A DNA stretch of 64,000 bases from Okibacterium sp. HSC-33S16 (GCF_024171565.1 NZ_JALJZZ010000001.1:744001-808000), one strand, 5' to 3'; positions 18,224 through 27,168 are shown, numbered from the stretch's first letter. Notes: generated from the letters alone by a model not told the origin. Made by a program: numbers and translations.

Positions 18224-18532
18224 GTGGTTTACGCAGTAGTGCGCGCCGGTGGTCGGCAGGAAAAGGTAGAGGTCGGCACCATCGTGACGATGGACCGCGT
18301 GAAGAGCATTGAGAACGGCAAGGTTGAACTGCCAGCTGTTCTCCTCGTCGACGGTGACAAGATCACCACCGATGCAGAGTCGCTCGCCAAGGTCACCGTC
18401 ACAGCCGAGTTCATCGAGAACCTCCGCGGCCCCAAGATTCACATCCAGAAGTTCAAGAACAAGACCGGTTACAAGAAGCGTCAGGGGCACCGTCAGGAGC
18501 TCACGCGCGTCAAGATCACCGGCATCAAGTAA
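18224..18532 (+). CDS. rplU: 50S ribosomal protein L21
   Basis: A 102-residue ribosomal protein that binds 23S rRNA on the large subunit. It begins with GTG and reads [18 protein letters not shown], and the C-terminal signature [16 protein letters not shown] is intact. It is the first gene of the standard rplU-rpmA pair, 18 nt ahead of rpmA, with GAAG-type ribosome-binding bases upstream (AGGTACGAGAA). Confidence 0.97.
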   Translation: MVYAVVRAGGRQEKVEVGTIVTMDRVKSIENGKVELPAVLLVDGDKITTDAESLAKVTVTAEFIENLRGPKIHIQKFKNKTGYKKRQGHRQELTRVKITGIK

Positions 18533-18550
18533 GCCTGAGGGAGAACAGAG

Positions 18551-18811
18551 ATGGCACACAAAAAGGGTGCGAGTTCCACTCGCAACGGTCGCGACTCCAA
18601 CGCACAGCGCCTCGGCGTGAAGCGCTTCGGCGGTCAGGTTGTCTCCGCAGGCGAGATCATCGTTCGCCAGCGCGGCACCCACTTCCACCCCGGCGTTAAC
18701 GTCGGACGCGGTGGAGACGACACGCTCTTCGCTCTCGAAGCAGGAGCTGTTGAGTTCGGCGCCAAGGGCGGCCGCAAGGTCATCAACATCGTGACGGCAG
18801 CTGCCGAATAG
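18551..18811 (+). CDS. rpmA: 50S ribosomal protein L27
   Basis: An 86-residue ribosomal protein whose N-terminal tail reaches the peptidyl-transferase centre. The N-terminus [16 protein letters not shown] has no extra cleavable leader of the Firmicutes kind, as expected for actinobacteria. The conserved [10 protein letters not shown] and GGDDTLFAL segments are present. It follows rplU after 18 nt with GAGGGAGAA upstream of the ATG, and is followed by a strong terminator that separates it from obgE. Confidence 0.97.
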   Translation: MAHKKGASSTRNGRDSNAQRLGVKRFGGQVVSAGEIIVRQRGTHFHPGVNVGRGGDDTLFALEAGAVEFGAKGGRKVINIVTAAAE

Positions 18812-18828
18812 GCATCTGTTGGATTTGT

Positions 18829-18864
18829 CTCAGGGGCGAGCTTCGGCTCGCCCCTGAGTTTTTT
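18829..18864 (+). terminator. Intrinsic terminator after rpmA
   Basis: A 13-bp perfect stem, CTCAGGGGCGAGC (18829-18841) with GCTCGCCCCTGAG (18846-18858), has a TTCG tetraloop and runs into six T (18859-18864). This is the best textbook terminator in the window. Confidence 0.93.
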
Positions 18865-18896
18865 ATGTAGAAGTACAAGAAATTGGGAGGGCTCTC

Positions 18897-20453
18897 GTGG
18901 CCACATTCGTCGATCAGGTGACTCTGCACCTGCGTGCTGGAAACGGCGGTAACGGATGCGTGTCTGTGCGTCGCGAGAAGTTCAAGCCGTTGGCCGGCCC
19001 TGATGGTGGAAACGGCGGTAACGGTGGCGATATCGTTCTGGTCTCCGACTCCCAGGTAACGACCCTTCTCAACTACCACCGGTCTCCACACCGCAGTTCA
19101 CAGAACGGTGGACCCGGTATGGGCGACCACCGCGCCGGGACGAACGGCGAAGAGCTCGAACTGCCTGTTCCGGTTGGAACCGTCGTCAAGGATGCTGACG
19201 GCAACGAACTCATCGACTTCACGGAGCCCGGCATCCGGTACGTCGTCGCCCAGGCGGGCCAAGGCGGTCTGGGCAACGCCGCACTGGCAACCACCAAGCG
19301 CAAAGCGCCCGGATTCGCGCTCCTCGGAACGCTGGGCTGGGAAGGCTCGGTTACTCTCGAGCTCAAGGTTGTTGCCGACGTTGCTCTAGTGGGGTACCCC
19401 TCAGCCGGCAAGTCGAGCCTCATCGCAGCAATGAGCGCCGCGAAGCCGAAAATTGCGGACTACCCCTTCACGACGCTCCACCCGAACCTTGGTGTGGTGC
19501 AGTCCGGTGATAGCCGCTACACCGTCGCCGATGTACCCGGCCTGATCGAAGGCGCCAGCGAGGGCAAGGGACTCGGTCTCGAGTTCCTTCGCCACGTGGA
19601 GCGGTGTTCGGCCCTCGTTCACGTTCTCGATTGTGCGACATTGGAACCAGGCCGCGACCCGATCAGCGACCTCGACATCATCTTGGCTGAACTCGGTGCT
19701 TACCCAGTTCCCGAAGGACAGACACCGCTGCTGGAGCGCCCGCAACTGATCGCACTCAACAAAGTGGATGTGCCCGAGGGCAAGGAGCTGGCTGAGTTGG
19801 TCAGACCGGAACTCGAGGCTCGGGGTTACCGCGTATTCGAAATCTCGACGGTGAGCCACGAGGGTCTCCGCCAGTTGTCCTTCGCGCTCGGCGATCTCGT
19901 TGAGTCGGCTCGCAAGGCAAAGGCCGAGCAGGAAGCGGCTCATCCGCGCATCGTGATTCGTCCGCGTCCCGTCGATGAATCGAAATTCACCATCACCGTG
20001 GAAGGTGGCAGCTTCGGCAACGTTTACCGCGTGCGCGGGGCCAAACCTGAGCGTTGGGTTCAGCAGACCGACTTCACCAATGATGAAGCAGTGGGGTTCC
20101 TCGCGGACCGGCTCGCGAAGCTCGGTGTGGAGGATGGTCTCTTCAAGGCCGGAGCGGTCGGTGGCTCAACGGTCATCATCGGCCTCGAAAATGGCGTTGT
20201 CTTCGACTGGGAGCCGACACTCACCTCGTCCGCTGAGCTCATCACCACCCCGCGTGGTCTCGATGCTCGTCTCGACGCCAACAACCGCCCAACCCGGAAC
20301 CAGCGCCGCGAAGAATATTTTGAGCGTATGGACGCCAAGTCTGAAGCTCGTGCCGAGCTCATTCGTGAACGTGAGGCCGGGCTCTGGCGCGACCAGTACG
20401 AAGCGGATGAAGCAGCCGACGCTGCGTCGGACGGGACTGAAGGGGACAAATAG
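18897..20453 (+). CDS. obgE: Obg family GTPase
   Basis: A 518-residue GTPase involved in late large-subunit assembly and stress control. The glycine-rich Obg domain covers about residues 1-158 (repeated NGGNGG-type turns). The G domain follows with G1 GYPSAGKSS (about 166), G2/switch [10 protein letters not shown]3 [10 protein letters not shown] and G4 NKVD. A C-terminal OCT domain (about 345-420, [18 protein letters not shown]) precedes an acidic tail. GTG at 18897 has GGGAGGG 6 nt upstream. It begins a unit with proB (3-nt gap) and proA, a normal order in this family. Confidence 0.97.
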   Translation: MATFVDQVTLHLRAGNGGNGCVSVRREKFKPLAGPDGGNGGNGGDIVLVSDSQVTTLLNYHRSPHRSSQNGGPGMGDHRAGTNGEELELPVPVGTVVKDADGNELIDFTEPGIRYVVAQAGQGGLGNAALATTKRKAPGFALLGTLGWEGSVTLELKVVADVALVGYPSAGKSSLIAAMSAAKPKIADYPFTTLHPNLGVVQSGDSRYTVADVPGLIEGASEGKGLGLEFLRHVERCSALVHVLDCATLEPGRDPISDLDIILAELGAYPVPEGQTPLLERPQLIALNKVDVPEGKELAELVRPELEARGYRVFEISTVSHEGLRQLSFALGDLVESARKAKAEQEAAHPRIVIRPRPVDESKFTITVEGGSFGNVYRVRGAKPERWVQQTDFTNDEAVGFLADRLAKLGVEDGLFKAGAVGGSTVIIGLENGVVFDWEPTLTSSAELITTPRGLDARLDANNRPTRNQRREEYFERMDAKSEARAELIREREAGLWRDQYEADEAADAASDGTEGDK

Positions 20454-20456
20454 CGC

Positions 20457-21281
20457 ATGACCGTTGCGGATCGAGCTGGCCTGGCGTCGGCGCGTCGGGT
20501 TGTCGTGAAGGTCGGTTCGTCATCGATCAGTGGCGACAACGCTGGTCAGATCGCACCACTTGTTGATGCGCTTGCCGCGGCTCACAACCGCGGGACCGAG
20601 ATCGTTCTCGTATCCAGTGGTGCGATTGCCACTGGGATGCCGTACTTGTCCTTGACGAACCGACCGACAGACCTGGCCACGCAACAAGCAGCGGCCGCCG
20701 TGGGGCAGAACGTTTTGATCTACCGCTACCAGGACAGCCTCGATCGCTATGACATCGTGGCTGGCCAGGTGCTCCTGACCGCGGGCGACATCGAGAATGA
20801 CGCTCACCGGTCGAACGCTCAACGAGCGATGGAACGCCTTCTTTCTCTTCGAATTCTCCCCATCGTTAATGAAAACGACACGGTCGCCACCCACGAGATT
20901 CGTTTTGGTGACAACGATCGTCTCGCCGCGTTGGTGTCGATTCTGATCGGCGCGGATGCCCTCGTTCTTTTGAGCGATGTCGACGCTCTGTACACGAAGC
21001 CACCGTCCGAGCCCGGAGCCGAAGCGATCGGCGAGATCGATCGCTCCGACAGCCTGGCGGGTGTCACCTTCGGAGACATCGGTGCAGCCGGCGTTGGCAC
21101 CGGCGGCGCGTCGACCAAGGTCTCCGCAGCACGGCTGGCGGCAGAAGCGGGTGCCGGTGTGTTGATCACCTCGACAGGAAATGTGGCTCGTGCCCTGGCG
21201 GGGGAGCAGGTCGGCACCTGGTTCGTTCCCAACGACCGTGTCGTCAAGCCGGCTGGTGGCTGGCTAAAATCGGGGGTATGA
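20457..21281 (+). CDS. proB: Glutamate 5-kinase (no PUA domain)
   Basis: A 274-residue amino-acid kinase that phosphorylates glutamate in the first step of proline synthesis. The kinase fold motifs are present: VVVKVGSSSISGDN at the N-terminus, LVSSGAIATGMPYL, NENDTVATHEIRFGDNDRLAALV, and GTGGASTKVSAARLAAEAGAGV near the end. It stops where the C-terminal PUA domain of E. coli-type ProB (about 367 residues) would begin, so feedback or RNA-binding behaviour may differ. It sits between obgE and proA, overlapping proA by ATGA. Confidence 0.95.
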   Translation: MTVADRAGLASARRVVVKVGSSSISGDNAGQIAPLVDALAAAHNRGTEIVLVSSGAIATGMPYLSLTNRPTDLATQQAAAAVGQNVLIYRYQDSLDRYDIVAGQVLLTAGDIENDAHRSNAQRAMERLLSLRILPIVNENDTVATHEIRFGDNDRLAALVSILIGADALVLLSDVDALYTKPPSEPGAEAIGEIDRSDSLAGVTFGDIGAAGVGTGGASTKVSAARLAAEAGAGVLITSTGNVARALAGEQVGTWFVPNDRVVKPAGGWLKSGV

Positions 21282-22591
21282 CCGACACCGTCGCCGCAAC
21301 CCCCTTCTCGCCTACTTCGAGATCGCTCGCTGACCCGGGGCATGGAGTGTCTTTCGATGAACGGCTTCTGATCGCACGTGAGGCATCGCGGCTCCTGGCC
21401 ACGGCGTCCGGAGAGCTCAAGAACGCTGCGCTTGAAGCAATAGCGGTCGGTCTCGCCGAGGCTTCCGGGAAAATCCTTGCGGCCAACGCAAAGGATTTGG
21501 ACAGCGGTGAGAAGAAGGGTCTCACGAGTGGCCTGCTCGACCGCCTCCGACTGGATGGCGCACGCCTCACTGCTCTCTCTGACTCCGTGCGGGAGATCGC
21601 TGCGCTGACTGACCCCATTGGCCAGAGCGTTCGCGGCTCTCGCCTGCCGAACGGAGTACGGATCGATCAGATCCGTGTCCCTTTTGGGGTCGTTGGTGCG
21701 ATCTACGAAGCCCGCCCGAACGTCACGGTTGACATCGCTGCGCTCGCGTTGAAGAGCGGGAACGCGGTTGTTCTGCGTGGTGGTTCCGCTGCAGAGAACA
21801 CCAATGGGCAACTCGTGGAGGTCATTCAGGATGCCTTGGGAGCGGTTGGACTGCCGTCTGGCGCCGTGCAGACCATAGACGAATTTGGCCGTGACGGCGC
21901 AAACCGGCTGATGCAAGCGCGCGGCCTGGTCGATGTCTTGATTCCACGGGGGAGTGCCTCGCTGATTCAGACCGTGGTTACGGAGTCTCGCGTTCCGGTG
22001 ATTGAAACCGGCGCGGGCGTCGTCCACATTTATTTGGATGAAACCGCGCGAGCGGACTGGGCAGCCGATATCGTGCACAACGCGAAAGTGCAGCGGCCGA
22101 GCGTCTGCAACGCGGTCGAAACGGTTCTTGTACACGCATCAGCAGCCGAACGGCTGCTTCCCTCCGTCCTTCGGACGCTGGCGGAAGCTGGGGTCACGAT
22201 TCACGGCGACGAGATCACTCGCTCCATCTGGCCGGATGCTCTCCCCGCCACGAACGAGGACTGGTCGACCGAGCACATGAGTCTGGAGATATCCGTGCGC
22301 GTTGTCGACGACATGACGGAAGCCATCGATCACATCCGCACCTTTTCGACTGGTCACACGGAGTCGATCATTACGGAGTCGGTGTCAAATGCCGAACGTT
22401 TCTTGGCCGAAGTAGATTCTGCGGTCGTCATGGTGAATGCATCAACCCGCTTCACCGACGGTGGTGAGTTCGGATTCGGCGCCGAAGTTGGAATATCCAC
22501 CCAAAAGCTGCACGCACGTGGACCGATGGGCGTTTCTGAACTGACGAGTACGAAGTGGACGGTACGGGGTACCGGCCAGGTGCGCCGTTAG
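21278..22591 (+). CDS. proA: Gamma-glutamyl phosphate reductase
   Basis: A 437-residue NADPH-dependent reductase of the aldehyde dehydrogenase superfamily that turns glutamyl-5-phosphate into the semialdehyde for proline synthesis. VPFGVVGAIYEARPNVTVD and SGNAVVLRGGSAA are family signatures; the catalytic cysteine is Cys277 in QRPSVCNAVET, and the C-terminal FGFGAEVGISTQKLHARGPMG motif is intact. Start ATG overlaps the proB stop, so the two enzymes, which hand over a labile intermediate, are produced together. Confidence 0.97.
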   Translation: MTDTVAATPFSPTSRSLADPGHGVSFDERLLIAREASRLLATASGELKNAALEAIAVGLAEASGKILAANAKDLDSGEKKGLTSGLLDRLRLDGARLTALSDSVREIAALTDPIGQSVRGSRLPNGVRIDQIRVPFGVVGAIYEARPNVTVDIAALALKSGNAVVLRGGSAAENTNGQLVEVIQDALGAVGLPSGAVQTIDEFGRDGANRLMQARGLVDVLIPRGSASLIQTVVTESRVPVIETGAGVVHIYLDETARADWAADIVHNAKVQRPSVCNAVETVLVHASAAERLLPSVLRTLAEAGVTIHGDEITRSIWPDALPATNEDWSTEHMSLEISVRVVDDMTEAIDHIRTFSTGHTESIITESVSNAERFLAEVDSAVVMVNASTRFTDGGEFGFGAEVGISTQKLHARGPMGVSELTSTKWTVRGTGQVRR

Positions 22592-22642
22592 TCGGTAGAC
22601 TGATCACGGCGCACCTAAGCGCCAGAATCGAATGGAGTACAG

Positions 22643-22840
22643 ATGTCGTTTGCGACAATCCTTCTCGCGGAAGCAGCCTCACACACCGAACTGCCCATGC
22701 CCACCTGGATGTACGCGGTCATCGCCGGCATTGTCTTCCTGTTTCTCGCATTGGCTACGTTCAGCTACCGCGACGTCGCAAACCGCCACAGCACTTCACG
22801 GTCCGCCAAAGCCGCCGCTGAGCCCGGACACGGCCACTAG
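22643..22840 (+). CDS. Small single-pass membrane protein, unrecognised
   Basis: A 65-residue protein with one clear membrane helix, about residues 22-41 (WMYAVIAGIVFLFLALATF). A short N-terminal part lies outside and a basic, His-containing tail lies inside (NRHSTSRSAKAAAEPGHGH). It has GGAG 5 nt before the ATG. A -10-like TAGACT lies at 22596-22601 and a GGCGC/GCGCC stem at 22608-22623 in the leader. It sits between proA and nadD, where related actinobacteria also carry a small hydrophobic ORF. I do not recognise a named family, and no function is assigned. Confidence 0.7.
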   Translation: MSFATILLAEAASHTELPMPTWMYAVIAGIVFLFLALATFSYRDVANRHSTSRSAKAAAEPGHGH

Positions 22841-22846
22841 CGCCCG

Positions 22847-23446
22847 ATGGCAGCTGCGCCACGCCCGCCGCGAGTGGGCGTCATGGGGGGAACATTCGAT
22901 CCCATCCACCACGGGCACCTCGTTGCGGCAAGTGAGGTAGCTCAGTCGTTCGATCTCGACGAGGTCATCTTCGTACCGACCGGGCAGCCGTGGCACAAGA
23001 ACGTTGTGACGCCAGCCGAACATCGTTATCTGATGACAGTGGTCGCAACCGCATCGAATCCGCGGTTTACGGTCAGTCGTGTCGACGTCGACCGACAAGG
23101 GACCACCTACACAATTGACACCCTTCGGGATCTACACCGCGATCGACCAGACGCCGAGTTGTTCTTCATCACCGGTGCTGATGCTGTCGCTCAGATTTTG
23201 AACTGGAAAGACGTCGAAGAGCTCTGGTCTCTCGCACACTTCGTGGCTGTGAGTCGACCGGGACATACACTGAGCGTTTCGGGATTGCCGAGCCAGGACG
23301 TAAGCTTGTTGGAAGTTCCGGCCCTGGCGATATCGTCGACCGACTGTCGGAGCCGGGTGAGCCGGGGTTTCCCGGTCTGGTATTTGGTTCCCGACGGTGT
23401 CGTTCAGTACATCACCAAACACCACCTGTATCGGAGTAATGCATGA
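22847..23446 (+). CDS. nadD: Nicotinate-nucleotide adenylyltransferase
   Basis: A 199-residue nucleotidyltransferase that makes nicotinic acid adenine dinucleotide, the penultimate step of NAD synthesis. The signature [12 protein letters not shown] (about residues 14-25) carries the HxGH catalytic motif, and [13 protein letters not shown] near residue 164 corresponds to the conserved ISSTxxR. Middle motifs [10 protein letters not shown] and [14 protein letters not shown] are also typical. It is 6 nt after the small membrane gene and overlaps the next gene by ATGA, forming a nadD-hypothetical-rsfS block. Confidence 0.96.
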   Translation: MAAAPRPPRVGVMGGTFDPIHHGHLVAASEVAQSFDLDEVIFVPTGQPWHKNVVTPAEHRYLMTVVATASNPRFTVSRVDVDRQGTTYTIDTLRDLHRDRPDAELFFITGADAVAQILNWKDVEELWSLAHFVAVSRPGHTLSVSGLPSQDVSLLEVPALAISSTDCRSRVSRGFPVWYLVPDGVVQYITKHHLYRSNA

Positions 23447-24636
23447 CCCCGCTGCCCGACGAGCAACCGCTCTCTCGTCGCCAGCTGCGTGAGCAGCAGC
23501 GCACGACCGACGCGACACCCGAACCACGATCACGACGCGCATCGACGACGTCGGCTGTTCCCGGTGGACAGATCCCTGATGTCGCTGGTCCGGAGAACGA
23601 CTCAGCCTCCATTGAGCCCGCGCTGACGACGGATCAGGTGAAGGTTCTAGAAGAAGCAGCAGCAGCAGGGAGGCCGCTGACCCGTCGCCAGGCTCGAGAC
23701 CTTGAGCGAGTTCGCACAGCGTCGGTGACGATCGTTCCACCTCTCGTGGAACCGACGGAGAGCGGGAAGCCGTCTCCGGCTGGCGTGTCGCCCGCCAAGC
23801 CTGCAACCGTGCCCGAGACGCCGGCGAAGAAGCCGAGTTCGTCCGATCACGTCGACGTCGACGTGACGCAGGTGACGCCGACCGAGAAGCCGGCCACCAC
23901 GCCCAAACCATCGCGGTTCCCTGCTTTCGTACCGGCATCTGCAGTTCGCTCGGACGTCCTCGACGAGGAATCGATAGTTCCGGCTTCCGATGGCGATGAA
24001 GGGGGTGCCGGTTCAAAGCGCACTTCATTTGGTCTTCCAGTTGCAGACCGTGAGGCCGGTCTGGCCGCGTTCACGCCAGCTCCGATAGTCGCAGAAGACG
24101 ACGCCGAACCACAGTTGGCAAGCAGCTTCGGCGAAGCCGTACTCGATCCGTCGGCGCCGAAACGGGATCAGCTCCACACAGAGCTCGAGCAACCTTTTGA
24201 CCAGATCATTGCGCGAGGTCTGGAGGAAGCCGGAAACGGAGTGGGCACCAGCTCGCTTATCCTTCCCGCAATGCCGTCGGGTGATCCATTCACCGGACCC
24301 CTATCCGCACAGGGCGGTGTGGTCGTCACCGGCTCCATTGACATTCCGAGCGGCAATGGTTCGACGGGAAACCACCCGAACAGTTTCGACAAGTCAGACA
24401 TCGACGCGATGTTTGACGACGAAGACGAGAGCCGGCCGGCAACCGCCGGCACCCCCGTCTCGGCCAGTCGCGCCGTCTCCACGCACACTGCGACTCGAGA
24501 CGTCATCACCCCTCCGGCACCGGCGCGCAGCAACCGACTCCTCCTCATCCTGGCGATCACCGCCGGTGTTCTGGCTGTCGCCGTGTTGTCGGTCATCATC
24601 GTCGGTATTGCGGCCGGCGCTTTCCAGTCGCAATAA
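23443..24636 (+). CDS. Disordered protein with C-terminal membrane helix, unrecognised
   Basis: A 397-residue protein. Most of it is rich in Pro, Ser, Thr, Ala and acidic residues and looks disordered. A single membrane helix lies near the C-terminus, about residues 366-391 ([20 protein letters not shown]). The N-terminal part contains two similar short motifs, [13 protein letters not shown] (about 9-21) and [13 protein letters not shown] (about 78-90), both followed by charged helices. The position between nadD and rsfS is typical of Microbacteriaceae, where such proteins are annotated only as hypothetical. The N-terminal bulk is presumably cytoplasmic. The function is unknown. Confidence 0.75.
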   Translation: MTPLPDEQPLSRRQLREQQRTTDATPEPRSRRASTTSAVPGGQIPDVAGPENDSASIEPALTTDQVKVLEEAAAAGRPLTRRQARDLERVRTASVTIVPPLVEPTESGKPSPAGVSPAKPATVPETPAKKPSSSDHVDVDVTQVTPTEKPATTPKPSRFPAFVPASAVRSDVLDEESIVPASDGDEGGAGSKRTSFGLPVADREAGLAAFTPAPIVAEDDAEPQLASSFGEAVLDPSAPKRDQLHTELEQPFDQIIARGLEEAGNGVGTSSLILPAMPSGDPFTGPLSAQGGVVVTGSIDIPSGNGSTGNHPNSFDKSDIDAMFDDEDESRPATAGTPVSASRAVSTHTATRDVITPPAPARSNRLLLILAITAGVLAVAVLSVIIVGIAAGAFQSQ

Positions 24637-24657
24637 CCCCAGAAAGGCCACTTCCCA

Positions 24658-25035
24658 GTGACAGCACGCGAATCTACACTTCAACAGCTCAACATCGCCG
24701 TTAAGGCAGCCCAAGACAAGGGCGCCGAGGACCTCGTCGCTCTTGACGTCTCCGAACCTCTTCCGTTCGTTGACGTCTTCTTCATCGCCACTGGCCGCAA
24801 CGAGCGCAATGTCACGGCAGTCGCCGGCGAAATTGAAGACCAGCTCAACGCAGCCGGCCACAAGACGCTTCGCCGTGAAGGTCGCTCCGAGGGGCGATGG
24901 GTTCTCATCGACTTCGGCGACCTCGTAGTACACGTTTTCCATGAGGAGGAGCGACTGTACTACTCGCTCGAGCGCCTGTGGAAGGACTGCCCGGTGCTCC
25001 CAATCGAAGAACCGGCGACCGCCTCAGCCGAGTAA
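24658..25035 (+). CDS. rsfS: Ribosome silencing factor
   Basis: A 125-residue RsfS/Iojap protein that binds ribosomal protein L14 and stops the subunits from joining during starvation. It shows DLVALDVSEPLPFVDVFFIATGR, the start of the family core, and GRSEGRWVLIDFGDLVVHVFHEEERLYYSLERLW, the conserved end. GTG at 24658 with AGAAAGG upstream is the likely start. It is the last protein gene of the nadD block and is followed by tRNA-Ala. Confidence 0.95.
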   Translation: MTARESTLQQLNIAVKAAQDKGAEDLVALDVSEPLPFVDVFFIATGRNERNVTAVAGEIEDQLNAAGHKTLRREGRSEGRWVLIDFGDLVVHVFHEEERLYYSLERLWKDCPVLPIEEPATASAE

Positions 25036-25120
25036 CGCTCAGGTTGCTGCTCGATTCGGAACATTCGCGATTGTGTAGTAATCTAAACAGGTTGCTTCGA
25101 GCGATCGAAGTAGCCGAAAT

Positions 25121-25196
25121 GGGTCTGTGGCGCAGCTGGTAGCGCACCTGCATGGCATGCAGGGGGTCAGGGGTTCGAATCCCCTCAGATCCACCA
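25121..25196 (+). tRNA. tRNA-Ala (anticodon GGC)
   Basis: A complete 76-nt cloverleaf with encoded CCA. The acceptor GGGTCTG pairs with CAGATCC and includes the G3-U70 wobble that identifies tRNA-Ala. The anticodon arm CCTGC-ATGGCAT-GCAGG gives GGC, which reads GCC and GCU codons. The T arm has GGTTCGAATCC. It lies 85 nt after rsfS and is followed at once by a terminator. Confidence 0.97.
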
Positions 25197-25198
25197 AA

Positions 25199-25232
25199 AC
25201 CCCTGATGAACACTTGTTCTCAGGGGGTTTTT
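25199..25232 (+). terminator. Intrinsic terminator after tRNA-Ala
   Basis: CCCCTGA (25200-25206) pairs with TCAGGGG (25220-25226), with a possible extension of A/T pairs past a bulged G, and runs into TTTTT (25228-25232). It ends the tRNA transcript. Confidence 0.82.
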
Positions 25233-25695
25233 CATGAAAGCGGTTCTCGAGCGCGGTCCGGCCTTCAGCCTTCCGTGAAGCTTGTGCATCCCCCTGTTCA
25301 CATCGGACAGCGAATCAGAGTTTATGTTGCACTCATAGCCACATGAGCCCCTCTGTCTCGCCGCAGACACCATAATCGGCGGGCGACTCCAGCGAGAGGT
25401 GAGCACACATCGGGGTGGCTGAAGAACGGACAGACGGTGGCGGTCGGTGGCGCCTGCACCTTCGGCGAAGGTGCGGATGCGTGCGTCAAGCTCGCGCCAG
25501 GCTCGCATGGCGCGGTTGTCTACCTGAAACGGCTGGTAGTGGGGTCGACATCCCCGTCAGTGGGAGCTCGCCACACAGCGCTTCGACAAGAACCGCCATC
25601 TTGTGCGGTGCATGGGCATGTGTCATCCCAACGAGGGATGGGAATCATTCTGAGGTCCGACGCGCCCCTCGAACGTCTCAATGCATGCTGGTTCC
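25233..25695. other. Gene-poor stretch, no convincing gene
   Basis: This 463-nt stretch has short open frames on both strands, but none has a family signature, a good ribosome-binding site or a persuasive protein composition. The one structure I see is the near-perfect palindrome GCACCTTCG-G-CGAAGGTGC at 25456-25474. It may be a decayed gene remnant or simple intergenic DNA before the lipoprotein gene. Confidence 0.4.
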
Positions 25696-26154
25696 ATGAT
25701 CAATCTCACTACAAAATCCTTGAGTGTCGCTGCCATGACAGTCGTGGGTGGCATGCTCTTGACCGGGTGTTCGGCCCTCGGCGTTCTGGGGAAGCAGTCG
25801 ACAGCATCGTTTGACGACGTCCACGCGCTTTCCCAAAGCTCAGCAGTCCACCCTGAATGGGTCCCCGACGACGCCACGAAGATCACGTTGCTGACTTCCA
25901 CCATGGAGGATGCGGAAGATGCGGTGCTTCTGCTTCAGAGCGGGTCCGCCTTGGCTTCGGATGAATGCATTGAAGTCCCGCGTCGGTCAGCACCGTCGTG
26001 GATTCCTGATGGTGCGCCCAACGTATACGAGCTTGAGTCCGTTTTTGCGTGCGGTGATTGGACGGTGGCCCCGACCGCTGACGACGCCGGATGGTTCGGC
26101 TGGACCCCGAACGCACCGGGCGAGCGCGCTGACGCCGCTCAAGCACATTCCTAG
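25696..26154 (+). CDS. Small putative lipoprotein, unrecognised
   Basis: A 152-residue protein with a lipoprotein signal: MINLTTKSLSVAAMTVVGG then LLTGC, placing the lipidated cysteine near residue 24. The mature part contains HPEWVPDDATKITLLTS and APSWIPDGAPN. It has two further cysteines (ECIEV and FACGDW) that could form a disulfide outside the membrane. Tryptophan-rich segments suggest a small globular extracytoplasmic domain. Similar small lipoproteins occur in Microbacteriaceae without assigned function. ATG at 25696 is preferred over one five codons upstream because it fits the signal peptide. It has no operon partner. Confidence 0.72.
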   Translation: MINLTTKSLSVAAMTVVGGMLLTGCSALGVLGKQSTASFDDVHALSQSSAVHPEWVPDDATKITLLTSTMEDAEDAVLLLQSGSALASDECIEVPRRSAPSWIPDGAPNVYELESVFACGDWTVAPTADDAGWFGWTPNAPGERADAAQAHS

Positions 26155-26230
26155 AGTTACAGGACACAGCCCAAGGGACGGCGAATACATCACCCCGTCG
26201 CTTCTCCGCCGGAAGCGGCGCCGCAGTCGA

Positions 26231-26767
26231 TCAGGTGCCCTCGGGCGGCTCCAGCAGCAGGTCGGAGCGGTCGGTCAGATAGTCCGCAAGTTCGATTGCT
26301 GCGTCATCAGTGGCCGTGGTGCTCCAGCGCACCAGCGGCGTGTCATTTCGGACGAACAGCACACCGCTCGAGTTCCGCAAGTGCGCGACATTCAGCTCTA
26401 TCGGTGTGGCATCGAAATTCACCGTCTCGCCCTTCGCGAATTTTCCGCGAAATGCTGCTCCCCGGTATTCCCGACGTTGTTCGGCTGAGACTGATTGATA
26501 GGCCGGGCGTCCGGGGTCAAGCGCTCGAGTCGTGTGCCCGGTCACGTATAGGTCAGCGTTCGTATCCAACAGGAGAACACCCAGTCGCCACACCCGACCA
26601 CCTGGCTGCATAGCCGCTTTCTTCGTGAAGAGGCGCCCGCGATGCTGGGGAACGAAGGTGGCGAGTGCTTCATCCCGCGCGTGGCCTGCGCTCAGGCGAT
26701 CACGCGTGGCGCCAAGAAGAGCGCCGATGCGCATTTCCAATTCTGCATCGTTGTCACGTGTGCTCAC
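26231..26767 (-). CDS. Hypothetical protein, unrecognised
   Basis: A 178-residue soluble protein starting at GTG 26767; an internal ATG 11 codons later is possible. No membrane segment or known catalytic motif is visible. It contains RLFTKKAAMQPGGRVWRLGVLLLD, followed by a segment reading YVTGHTTRALDPGRPAYQSVSAEQR, and ends with an acidic helix and PPEGT. The segment pattern (alternating strands, conserved-looking Gly, Trp and Arg) suggests a compact domain. It is 9 nt downstream of the next small gene and probably shares its transcript. I cannot name a family, and its reality rests on frame length, codon quality and operon spacing. Confidence 0.65.
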   Translation of the reverse strand: MSTRDNDAELEMRIGALLGATRDRLSAGHARDEALATFVPQHRGRLFTKKAAMQPGGRVWRLGVLLLDTNADLYVTGHTTRALDPGRPAYQSVSAEQRREYRGAAFRGKFAKGETVNFDATPIELNVAHLRNSSGVLFVRNDTPLVRWSTTATDDAAIELADYLTDRSDLLLEPPEGT

Positions 26768-26776
26768 ACGGAAATG

Positions 26777-27070
26777 CTACGCCGCACCTGACCCCGGCCA
26801 CTGCAGGTAGGCGACGGCCATCGCCAAGGTGCTGAAACGCAGGTGCTCGTGGGGCGCTCCAAGCTGGGTGACCTCGAACATCTCGTCGATCTTCTTGATG
26901 AATCCCACCAGCGGAATACCATCGCGTTCTGCTCGAGCCGGATCGTTGACCCGCCACTCGTCATCGGAGAGTGGCAACACTTCGAGTTCGGCCTGGCGGG
27001 GTCGTGCCGCTCGGGCTCCGCGCCCACTTCGCGTCGCTGTTTTCGACTGTCCTGCTGTACTTATCGTCAT
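26777..27070 (-). CDS. Small hypothetical protein, unrecognised
   Basis: A 97-residue protein with a basic, low-complexity N-terminus (about 1-28) and a folded-looking C-terminal part that reads LPLSDDEWRVNDPARAERDG, then GFIKKIDEMFEVTQLGAP. The sequence pattern (short strands, DEWRV, DEMFEV) resembles small single-domain actinobacterial proteins without known function. It is upstream of, and probably co-transcribed with, the 178-residue gene (9-nt gap), and divergent from the YchJ gene. Confidence is moderate because no family is recognised. Confidence 0.62.
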   Translation of the reverse strand: MTISTAGQSKTATRSGRGARAARPRQAELEVLPLSDDEWRVNDPARAERDGIPLVGFIKKIDEMFEVTQLGAPHEHLRFSTLAMAVAYLQWPGSGAA

Positions 27071-27168
27071 TGAGAGCCCCCTTCAAGCCGCAATCCCATG
27101 TAAGCCGAGAGAAAGAGGGAAAGAGAGGGGTTGACGTGGGCGACGTTCTCTGCATCAGACGCCAGATA

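Noticed and set aside
25437-25814. 125-residue plus-strand open frame in the gene-poor stretch
   Set aside because: It runs out of frame into the lipoprotein gene, lacks a ribosome-binding site and has no family or structural signature.
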